Shown here: piece by piece, positions 1-11,500 of the stretch
How positions within the stretch are numbered: the first letter of the stretch is position 1
Layout: every line of letters begins with the position of its first letter
NCBI GenBank assembly: GCA_013350335.1
Contig: CM023540.1
Span: forward strand, 19,287,828 to 19,351,827
Length of the DNA stretch: 64,000 nucleotides
Direction: 5' to 3'
DNA from: Chimonanthus salicifolius
Taxonomy: Eukaryota > Streptophyta > Magnoliopsida > Laurales > Calycanthaceae
Program-made: the position numbers and the translations under genes
Notes under the pieces: generated by a model
The model's database searches: none
Seen by the model: the letters and a program-made list of their open reading frames with translations, nothing else
What the model was told of the DNA's origin: nothing

Positions 1-480
1 CGAACTAAAATTATTTAATGTAACATGCTCAAATTATTTGAATTTTAGGTTGTATATATTCTTTATTTTATAACATTATTTGATTATTTTTAGAACTAAA
101 AGCTTATGATTATTATGTTTAGTCTTGAAAACTTATTTTTATGAATATTTCTTTACATAAAATATATCATTATAATGTAATAAATTTAGTTATCTATTTT
201 AATTATATAGAGTTATCTACGATTCAATTAAATTTAAATAAAAATAATTGGTCTTAATTAAACATAGATTTCAATTTTAAAATGAAATAATTAATAAAAA
301 TTAGAAAAAGGTAAAATATATAGATTAAATTAAAAAAATTGACTGAAGTTAATACATACAAATAAGATTAACTTTTAGAGCAAACCCACCCGCAAAGATC
401 GCATCACCACTGTAGGCATCTTTCAGAGAATAAAAGAGTGGGAAAGTAGGAAAAGAATATTTTAGGAAACGGAAGTGGAA
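1..480. other. AT-rich spacer upstream of ALA1-like gene
   Basis: Very AT-rich DNA with no credible coding frame. No terminal repeats or known domains were seen. The last 100 bases become more balanced in composition and probably begin the promoter of the gene to the right. Confidence 0.6.
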
Positions 481-1051
481 ATAGAGCCAACGGTCAACTC
501 ATGAGACCTGTTTTCTGTAATCCCTCTCTCTTCTCCCTCTCTTAATTCACTTTCACGTAGGCTGTTGTCTCTTCCACTCATTTTCCACCGTTTACAAGCT
601 TACCAAACAAAAGGAAATCTCCTCTCATCTCGACAAGTTGCGCTGAAGATTGGCTATTATCTCCACCGTACACAGGTATGTCTCCGATCAGTATTTTTCT
701 CTTTTTTACTCTATTTATTGTAATTATTAACCTTTTGGTTGTTGTCCGTCCCCGCTCCTCCAATTTAAAAGGCACCACAGCTAACTTAACCACAGCAGCA
801 ATTACCTCAACAAGAAGCATAACAGAGTATCCTTGTTCTCCAATTTCCATCTGTTGCGTGACTACTTCAGATTCAAATTCAGCTTCTGGGTGTTTTACTT
901 CTATTCATGAATTCATAGATTCTCTGCTGTTGAAGCCTCTGTTCTTCGGGATCATGGTGTTGCTTTCTGTTTTGCCTTTGAATGCTGTATTGAGCTATCT
1001 TCTTTGAATGTTGTGAAAATCCCTCCCAAAATATAAATTTCAGTTCTAAAA
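481..1051 (+). promoter_or_regulatory. ALA1-like promoter / 5' UTR with probable 5'-UTR intron
   Basis: A CT-rich stretch at about 520-585 (repeated TCTCTTCTCC-like words) is typical of a plant 5' UTR. A strong donor, CACAG|GTATG, lies at 675/676 and an acceptor, AATTTCAG, ends at 1043, which predicts a UTR intron at 676-1043. After splicing, the first AUG would be at 1052. The open frame at 678-1007 lies inside this intron and is not considered coding. The transcription start was not determined. Confidence 0.55.
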
Positions 1052-1267
1052 ATGAATGAACCCTCATCGTCAACTGAGGATTTATCCCCCACCCAACATT
1101 TGAATTGGGTACGAACTGCATCCAAGTCCAAAGATTCGAATTCCATCAACGAGTCTGATTCCTCTCATCCCACCTTATCACACTCGGCCACGATTGTCCA
1201 TCATGGACATGGCCTGCAGAGCGTCGATTCACAGCGTTACAGGTGCTTCCCTGAAAGAAATCAGTGA
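1052..1267 (+). CDS. N-terminal frame of ALA1-like gene, out of register with main ORF (frameshift or overlapping uORF)
   Basis: This 71-codon frame starts at the first AUG after the predicted UTR intron (AAAAATGAATG) and ends at a stop at 1265-1267, overlapping the start of the flippase frame. It is Ser/Thr/Asp rich, like the poorly conserved 60-70 residue N-terminus that ALA1 proteins carry before the DEDAR motif. In this sequence DEDAR is read one base out of frame (+1), from 1203 onward. Either a single-base indel near 1210-1260 broke the reading frame (a real mutation or an assembly error), or this is a translated overlapping upstream ORF. The length match to the ALA1 N-terminus favours a frameshift, by inference only. 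Confidence 0.5.
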   Translation: MNEPSSSTEDLSPTQHLNWVRTASKSKDSNSINESDSSHPTLSHSATIVHHGHGLQSVDSQRYRCFPERNQ

Positions 1268-2562
1268 TGAAGATGCCCGTATTGTCTATGTCAATGACCC
1301 TGGTCGTACAAATAAGGGGTACGAATTTGGAGGCAATTCGATCCGTACAAACAAGTATACTGTCTTCACCTTCCTTCCTCGCAATCTGTTTGAGCAGTTC
1401 CATCGAATTGCATATGTATACTTTCTTATCATCATCATCTTGAACCAAATACCACAGCTCGCTGTATTTGGAAGTAGCGCATCCATCCTGCCGTTAGCTT
1501 TCGTCCTGCTTGTCACAGCAGTAAAAGATGGTTATGAGGACTGGCGGCGGCACCAGTCTGATAAAATTGAAAACAAGCGGACAGCCTTGGTCATGGTAAA
1601 CGGGGAGTTCCAACCAAAACATTGGAAGGATATCCAGGTTGGAGAGATCCTCAGAGTCCATGCCAATGAGACTATACCCTGTGATATGGTCTTACTCTCA
1701 ACAAGTGAATTCAATGGTGTTTCTTATGTCCAGACAACTAATCTTGATGGTGAGTCGAATCTGAAAACTCGTTATGCGAAGCAGGAAACCCATTCAAGGA
1801 GACTTGGCACACAGAATTTTGCCACTTTGATCAGGTGCGAACACCCAAATCGTAACATTTATGGTTTCTTGGCGAATATGGAGATTGAAGGAAATAAGGT
1901 CTCACTTGGCCCCTCAAATATTGTCCTCCGCGGCTGTGAACTGAAGAATACTGATTGGATTGTTGGTCTTGCAGTCTATACTGGTAGAGACACTAAGGTG
2001 ATGCTGAACAGTTCTGATGCTCCATCAAAGAGAAGCCGATTGGAAATGCACATGAACAAAGAAATAGTGCTTCTCTCATTCTTTTTGGTTGCATTGTGTT
2101 CAGTGGTATCCACTTGTGCTGGTGTTTGGCTTCGGCACAACCAGAATGTGCTGAACTTGTTGCCATATTTCAGAAAGAAGGATTTCTCTGCGGCAAGAGA
2201 AAAGGATTATAATTACTATGGTCTGGGAATGGAGATTTTCTTCACGTTCCTCATGTCAGTGATTGTTTTCCAGGGCTTAATTCCACTATCACTCTATATA
2301 TCAATGGAGATGGTGCGGATTGGACAGGTCTACTTCATGATCCAAGATACACAGTTGTTTGATGAGGCTTCAAATTCGAGGTTCCATTGTAGGGCTTTAA
2401 ATATAAATGAGGATCTTGGGCAGATTAAGTATGTATTCTCAGACAAGACAGGGACACTAACAGAGAACAAGATGGAGTTTCAGTGTGCAAGCATATGGGG
2501 TGTGGATTACAATGGTAGAAGAGATCCTTTGCATGGCAACCAAAATGAGTTTTCTGTTTTAG
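1203..2562 (+). CDS. ALA1: ALA1-like exon 1
   Basis: Encodes residues 1-453: the conserved [11 protein letters not shown] segment, TM1-TM4, the actuator domain (DGES) and the phosphorylation site [11 protein letters not shown]. It ends TTTTAG|GTATAA, leaving one base that completes a Val codon with exon 2 (L-V-D-G-Q-V-W). The last 40 bases and the donor are copied again in intron 1. Confidence 0.93.
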
Positions 2563-5500
2563 GTATAATTCCTATGCATTTGAATGTAGCCCAAACCCCA
2601 AACCATAAGCAGTTTGATTATTTTTTAGGATGATGGTTTTCTTTTCTACTGAGCATTTCGAGTCGTGTGGTAATTGCAAATCATGTTGTTGGAATGATAT
2701 TTTTCTTACTTTTGCCCCAATTAATAAGTTCGTAGATAGATAGTGATAATGATCAAGGGCCAATAAGATAGAAATCACGTATTATATGTTCCTTGAATGG
2801 AGCATATCAACATAAGGATCTCTTCCTTATGTTGATAATGATCAAGGGCCAATAAGATAGAAATCACGTATTATATGTTCCTTGAATGGAGCATATCAAC
2901 ATAAGGATCTCCTTTGCATGGCAACCAAATGAGTTTTCTGTTCTAGGTATAATTCCTATGCATTTGAATGTAGCCCAAACCCCAAACCATAAGCAGTTTG
3001 ATTATTTTTAGGATGATGGTTTTCTTTTCTACTGAGCATTTCGAGTCGTGTGGTTATTGCAAATCATGTTGTTGGAATGATATTTTTCTTACTTCTGCCC
3101 CAATTAATAAGTTCATAGATAGATAGTGATAATGATCAAGGGCCAATAAGATAGAAATCACGTATTATATGTTCCTTGAATGGAGCATATCAACACAAGG
3201 ATCCAGATAATTCCTCTAATTAAGAGACACTATAATCAATACTTCTTCCAAGTAGAATAATCATAAACTTACAATCTAAGGCCTGCAAATAACAAATGAG
3301 TATTGAATCTAGTAACTGTTTATTAACATCAAACATGAAAATAAAAGTAAAACCAAATAATGGATGGCTATTCCAACCTGGGTTATTTTTGGGTTAGGGT
3401 TTACATAGCAGAATGATGACCAAATATATAAACCTGAGGCCTGATACGTTCGTATCCTTGGTCCAAGCAGTATGCAAATATTCAAAACATCATCCTGCGT
3501 TCTCTTATCAAAATATGGATGAATGTTGAACCTGTTTGTAAAGAAAGCAAAAAAAACCCAATTTGAGGTCATACAAAAATGCCCTTTACATGCATTTCTT
3601 TTTGGTCCTAAAGAAGATTATTCTTGTGCTTGGATCAGTTGATGGGCAAGTTTGGAGGCCTAAGATGAAGGTGAGGACTGATCCCCAGCTCCTGCAACTG
3701 ATAACAAATGAATCAGGAATAAAGATCAAGCATGCCCATGATTTCTTTCTTGTATTGGCTGCTTGCAATACCATCGTCCCTATAATTTTAGACACAACAG
3801 ATCCATTGCAGAAGCTGATAGAATATCAAGGTGAATCTCCCGACGAACAATCCCTGGCTTATGCTGCTGCTGCTTATGGATTCATGCTTATAGAACGATC
3901 CTCAGGGCACATAGTCATTGATGTTCGAGGTGAAAAACAGAGGTAAATATTCTTGATTTCACTTGGTCAGCAAATGATGATTCTAATAGCATTAGCAACG
4001 ACATATCTAAATGAAATGGGCAAATGAAAGTTTTTCGAAATTGTTTGGTTCAACCAAGACTTTGGTACATGGAGAAACTTGGTTTTCTTATAATGTAATG
4101 ATACTCGTCACTTGTTGAGTAACCAAGACTGGTAACTTGAAAATATGATTGCCAATTCAATAGTATTTGCAACATTGGAAAGTATGAATTTCAGTATAAG
4201 CTTTTTAAGGTTGCATTTGAATATACACCCCTTGCTCAACATTGATAGCACCCTGAAAGTTTTTCGAAAATGTTTGATTTGACCAAGACGTTGGTACATC
4301 GAGTAACTTGGTTTTCTTAATGAGGAAACTCATTGACTTATTGAATAACCTAGGTTGATAACTTGAGAATCTGACTGCAAGTTCAATAGTGTTTGCAAAA
4401 TCAGAATATATGAATTTCAGTGTAAGCTTTTTGAAGTTGCATTTGAATATACACACCTACTTCTCATTGATTTGAGTGTCTTGGAAGGATAGATGGTTAT
4501 ATGTTTGTATTTACATTTGGAATGTCAGGAAATCAGACGTAGAGTATGTAAGTACATTTTTCCTACATGCCCAAACTTTGTTTCAGCAATTGACATTGAT
4601 ATTGGTTTGGATAGAAATGATCAAAAATTGTGTGCCACCTAATTTACATTTTAAATATCTAATTAATGTGCTGGCTCAAGTACACAAAGAAAATGGATAG
4701 CCATTCATGCTGCTAAATATTGAAGCCACTGGTGGTTTGGGTGATCCAAAAATGCCCCAAATTGAAAAGCTCAAAACTCTAGGGAGCCTACTTAAGTCTC
4801 TCCCTATTTAGGGAGACTTCCCATTTTTTTCAAGTGGGTCACGCATTATTTGGTTGGAGTGGGACCGTAAAATTTTGGTTGTATAAGATTTTTCATGCTC
4901 ATCACTCAAAGGTACGATGATGTGATGGGAAGAGTTTCCTTGAATCCCTCCCATCTATATGTGGTCCTCTATCCATCCCATCAAATCATTTAGGGCCTAA
5001 CTCATGTGCCTCCCTAGAGAAAATCACTACCTCAGCCTGCCTAGAGCTTCTCATTGAAAAACTTGATCCACACTTTACCTGGTCTCTAGTTTTCTGAAGC
5101 CATCCTTATTTTTGCAAGTTGGATTTCTAGCTCTTAAGCCTTTATAGTAGTTTGACCACGCTAATTGGGAAGCGGTGGTAATAGGCCTAGGAACATATTA
5201 TGACCTTTTAAGAGCAGTAAAGTACTCATTTTTCAATGAAGTGTTTTTAAAATTTAATTAGCTTCAGTTTATGTGAATCCTGACATCAAAAGCATTACAG
5301 GTTTGATATTTTGGGGCTGCATGAATTTGATAGTGACCGTAAGAGGATGTCTGTTATAGTTGGTTGCCCGGATAAGTCTGTGAAATTGTTTGTCAAAGGT
5401 GCAGATAGTTCGATGTTTAATATTTTTGGTACATCCTCAAATTCTGACATAATTCAAGCAACTGAGACCCATCTGCACAATTACTCATCATTGGGGTTGA

Positions 5501-8500
5501 GAACGTTGGTTGTTGGCATGAGAGAACTAAGCAGTTCAGAGTTTGTGAAATGGCACTTGGCCTATGAGAAGGCCAATAATGCATTGATTGGTAGGGCAAG
5601 ATTACTTCAAGCACTTGCAGTCAATGTGGAACACAATATATGCATATTGGGAGCTGCTGGCATTGAAGATAAGTTGCAACAAGGTGTACCAGAAGCTATA
5701 GAATCTTTAAGACAAGCAGGGATTAAAGTGTGGGTTTTGACAGGAGATAAGCAAGAGACTGCAATTTCAATTGGCTACTCAAGTAAGCTTCTAACAAGTG
5801 AAATGATCAAAATCATAATAAACAGCAATTCTGAGGAATCATGCAGAACGCGTGTTAGAGATGCAATGGCCACCTTTAAAAAGTTTATATCTGCCGGTGC
5901 ACAAAATACAGAGGGAGATGCAAAATCAGATCAAGTTCCATTGGCTCTGATCATTGATGGCACAAGCCTTGTCTATATTCTTGAAACTGAGCTAGAAGAG
6001 GAGGTACATAGCATTTGGATGCACACAAATTCAGCAACTATTTTACACATTCTGCAATAATATATGGTTAAGCTTTCGACATTGGTTTTGTTTGTCGTAG
6101 CTTGGAAATCGGAAGCCATATAGCTGGGATACTATTTTCATGTCTTTTATGTAACAAGTAATCATCAGACCCTATTGCTCATATCGAGCTAGGTAGAAAA
6201 TTGTACAAGTGGTATCCATTTTGCAGTTGCAATTTCCTGACCCTCCAGGCCACCACAAGTGCGTGGCAGAAAGTTTAACAATCCATTATCACAAATATGG
6301 TCAGAACAAATGGCATTTGGGGTATATTCAAACGTCTATATTTCATGGGCTAATTGAAATAGGTTATTTTCCCATGTTGGACATTTTTGTGTCAAACTCT
6401 CTTCATGGATTTTTCTAGTACTAGCTTAACATTGAACTAAAATATTACCACACCTCTTCGTCTTTCAGAGTTGAACTAAAATATCGAAGCTTATTATTTG
6501 ATTTTTCATAGCAAATTCTGTACAGAATTTTTTACTTTTATTACTTTTACATGATATTTTCATTTTAATGAAGTATTTATTTAAAATTATTCAAAGGTTG
6601 TGCAAAAGCCACAAATCCTATGTTTTTGAATTCGCCGAAATGGACATCTTATATCCACGTTGGATGCCAGCACGACCCATAGTCATTGTACCCTTGCAAC
6701 TCAACCAAACATGCTTGAGTTTTTTAATTTTGCCTTCTTCACTATCGTTCTACATTGTTTATGTGCTCATTTATTAATGATTTCAAATGTTACCTTTTGG
6801 ATGGTGCAGCTGTTCAAAATAGCAATGGCATGCAGTGTGGTGCTGTGTTGCCGAGTGGCTCCATTGCAAAAAGCTGGAATTGTAGCACTGATAAAGAAGA
6901 GGACCGATGAATTGACTTTAGCCATTGGAGATGGTAAATATCCCTCTTTCTATGTGGTTGGGGGGTTGGGGTTTGCTTTGTCTTGTTCCCGCATACTGCA
7001 TACCAAATATTGATTTCCAATTCCACTATGCCAAGTAGGGCCTAATAGTACAATGAGGTTGGTTTCACAGACTGCCTTTAATTACCTTACCCTTCTTGAT
7101 TTGGCACATGATGCATTGGGTGCAACCTGATTCACGAGAAGATTGAGTACTGGAAGAGACAGTTACTTGTTTCACTATTCATTTGAGGTGTGTGGAAATA
7201 GGAAGGTGCATTAGGTTGGACACTTTTTCTTTTTAACTTTATTTGTGTAACTATAATTTGCAACATTGTTTTTGTTGATATGTAGCATGATCAAAAGCAG
7301 TAGCATACCAAATGTGATTTCGATTTACACACCACCCAGACCACATATCATTCTGCCAAAAGTATTAAAAATTGCAATATTTTTTTACAACAAAACAATC
7401 TCTCTATGCCTTGCCTTGCATTAATGACAAAGTACAATTTACTATTTGGTATCGCCTAGGTGCAAATGATGTTTCGATGATCCAAACAGCAAATGTAGGC
7501 ATTGGTATCAGCGGAAAAGAGGGTCGGCAAGCTGTTATGGCCTCTGATTTTTCTATGGGGCAATTCCGATTTTTAGTGCCTCTTCTATTTGTCCATGGTC
7601 ATTGGAATTACCAGCGTATGGGCTACATGATACTATACAACTTCTACAAGAACTCGGTGCTTGTTCTCGTGACTTTTTGGTAAGAATTTTCCATAGCACT
7701 TCCATTTAGTAAGGACAGTTACATAGTAATTTTTTCTTGGTTGAGGGCTGTCAAGTTTTGCACCATAGCAAATGCGTGCCACCGAGGGGTCTGTAGCTTC
7801 CAATCATGAGATCATTTGCACATCTTACATTAGCAGTGGGCTCCATCGAACTGACAGTTCACAAACTATGGATGCTACATGTAACTAAGTTAGAGTGTCA
7901 TCATACTATACATTTGTTGCGGCACATGATCCTGTAGTTCCTTAGTTCTTTTTTACCCTGCAGCTGATGTACCTTTCCTATATCCCTCCATAGGAATAAG
8001 ATTTGGGATCTTATTGAAATACCGTGGGTTAAAGTCAGATATGCTGTCATCCTAATGGTTGAGATAATAGCAAATGCTGTCATTTGGGACACATGTGATC
8101 CACATCTTAAAAATGTGAAACATTCATATCTTTCAAAAAAAATTTGAACCGTTCATTAATTTCTTAATGTAAGGATACATATATGTATTATTTTAGATTT
8201 TGTGAAACTATTGGACCCACTGTTGGATGGATCAAATGAGACCGTGTGATAAACTTTATAGATTTTTTTATCCATCCAACGGTGGCTCTAATAGTTTCAC
8301 AAAATCCAAAAAGATACATATATGTATCTCTATACTTTGAAATTAAGGAATGGTTTATTTGGTGGAAATGGAAAAACTATTAGAGATACATATATGTATC
8401 TCTAATAAAGGAGTTGCTAATAAGATAAAAAAAACTTTTTAGGAGGTTTCTTTGGAGAGATCAAGTAGAGATGAGAAAAGTTCATTTGGTGGCCTGGTCG

Positions 8501-11500
8501 GAGGTCTCCAAAGCAAAATCCAAAGGCGGTTTAGGTATTTTTCCTTTACGTTTTGAGGAATAAGTAGTCCTTGTGCAAATGTGGATGGCGTTATGGAAAT
8601 GAATCAAATGCGTTTTGAGTTCGCATTTTGACCGCCAAGTATGGTACTTTGGATGTAAACAAGTGATGTTTGGGGGAGGAAGTGGACAAGGTGGGTTCAT
8701 GGACTCTTAAAGCATGGTGGAGAGCTAGTTAGGGTAGGACGGAGGTTGGAAAGTTTTTTAAGGAGCATCTCCGGTCTTTAGTAGGCAAGGGTTGTAGCGC
8801 CCCGCCCTTTTCCTCCTATTTATCAGAGTTTTTTTTTTTATAACAACGGGAAGAGAGGGGAGAGCGCCACGACGCGAGTCAAGCCCGAATCCGAAGACCC
8901 GACCCTTGACTGGCCCAACTAGTGTGTGTGCATAATATTTTGCACATACTCTCATAATCCTACAGAAATTTAAACATTTATTTCAATATCATGAATAGTC
9001 TACATATCTCATAGCAATAAGGAATCCCACATACTTGAGTCAAATTCAATACTAGAGTATGAAAGTTCAAAGTTATAAAATAATTACATTCCCCAAAAGA
9101 ATATCCTTAATACATCACATTATTCTAGAATTTTCAAAATACATAAGTAGACTAAGCTCTCCGAGCTCCTTATTGCATCCATCTCGCTCTCATTCGACCA
9201 TCACTTAGTCCAATTTCATCTATATACTTCAAACCTGCAAACACAATCTGGGGGGGGAAATTTATGGGCTTAGTTCAACGCGCCCTAGTAGGAATTCCAG
9301 TCATAGGATATACACTTGTGTGTCGTAGAAAAATCGTACGTCTATATACAATTTCAAGATTTAAACTCACATTTCAAATTACACAAATCCATACTTCAAA
9401 ACATATCATATCATTATAAATATCACATACTTATACTCTTATGATGAAAACATTACATATTATACTCATTGTGTTTCTCAAAATCTTGAGATATTTCTCA
9501 AAGTCAACATATATCAAGATGTTCGTTTTCATATTCAAACATATTTCTTTTCATGATGAAAGCTTCAACATCAAGTTGTACTGTATACTTTTATCAAATC
9601 TTTATCATATCATAACATAATATCTTTTATCAAAGTCCCTTTTCTATATCATGGTATAAAGCCCACATTCACTTCAAAATCCCTTCCTTATCAAGAATTC
9701 CATAATTATTTTGATTTGATAAGATTATACTTAATAAAATCAAGTCTTAAAGCCTTTCATGAAATACATGCTCATTTCACAAGTCATTCTTAAAGTTATA
9801 TCAAGTTAAAACTTATAATGCAATCAAAATTATTTCACCATTCGAAATCACACACACAAATTATACCAATGCTCATCAATATATTATATGTCATGCCATG
9901 GGTACCATGATCGATGTATGCCCTCATCATGCCCATGCATTTGTATTTTGACGACTCAGTTGAAACCATGGGGAATGTTATCCTCCCGTATACTCATTTC
10001 AACCGGTCCCACCGGGAGATATTATTTCTTTCACGCACGCGTACGACATCAAGGTCTGCCTGGGTCCATTCAACACCTTGATTCGCTAAATCATAATACG
10101 ACCCCAAAGTCTGTCCGGACATTCGGTACTTTGGTTCGTTGACTGTAACCCCCTATACAATAATCATGACACTGAGGTCTATTTGGACTAACTAACCCTT
10201 TGTTTCACTCCATGCCTTTCCCACCCCATGTCACATGCATGAGGAGTATGAATGCATATGAATGCTAATGCTCTTGCATCTCATGATTTTTAATCATTTC
10301 AAAAATATAGATCTCATTCTATTCTCTTTATAAAATACATTTCACAAATTTACACACTTGACATCATATATTCAAAATACATTAACTCGGGATAACATCA
10401 TTTTCCTCGTATCACAAATCTTGCCAAAATACTCATTTGATATCATATAGCAATAATATACATTTGATATGCATTTCCAAAGCATAACCATGATATTCTA
10501 TATTTTCAAAACTATCTCATTCTATAATTCTAAATGATAAAATATCTCAACAATATATCAATTTGATATGAAAGTAATTTCATAATTATAGCAATCATTT
10601 AGATTTTCACCCGTAGTGCTTCAACGAAGTAGGAAAACCTACTTGATCCTAGCCGGTCAGCGAATGAAGGTAATCCACGAACTACTCGTTCGATTCCGGG
10701 CTTGCTTTCGGTCCTTCGTTCATTATCCACACATGTTACACAAGAACACATGATATCATTATTCCTAATTTAATTCAATGATTTTAGACTCTATATTTTA
10801 TGTTTTATCTCCTAATTATTACACATGTAAAGTCTTACAATAAACCAAGGGTCTATGGGTTGTCACTGGAACTCATAATAAAGTCTTACAAGTCTGGGGT
10901 CTCGGTAGCTGACCCATCCAATATCTCCATGTATACCATATTTCTGGAAATTCATGCAAGAAAACAACCACCTTTGAACCTTCTCCCATCTCAGCAACAT
11001 GAATCTTAAGTCCCTTGATTTCAACATGTTTGTGTTGTATTTGCTCCATTTTTATCCACAATCGAAGATTTCAAATTGAAAGGCCTCCTACTGTACTGCT
11101 AATATTGGGGCTACTACTTGTATTTGTCATAGCTGTTAGGGTCTTCCTCATTTCATTCTGGTTTGTATTGAATATCTGAGAGAAGCTCTCTGGCATTATC
11201 TACCCATCAATCAAGGAGTTCCAAGGGACCAAATCTCTATCAGGCATTTCATCAAACAGTTGGATGCAGTCAGTTAGAGATTCATCCCCTTTTAATTCTT
11301 TCTTCTTCTAAATCCAAAATACATCAATCCCTAAACTTCTTATTGGGTCTTTATCATCATAAAACAACATAAATCCTACATACCTCACGGATTTGATGAT
11401 TTCGCTGGTGTGGATCGAAGAGGGCTCGAATTTGATTTGAGGGTTTTCCTCCTTTGTTTTTCTTCTTTCTTCGGCTTCCTTGCTTCGGATCTTTCCTCTT

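Noticed and set aside
678..1007. 109-codon plus-strand open frame before the flippase
   Set aside because: Lies within the predicted 5'-UTR intron, is low in motif content and hydrophobic by T-richness only.
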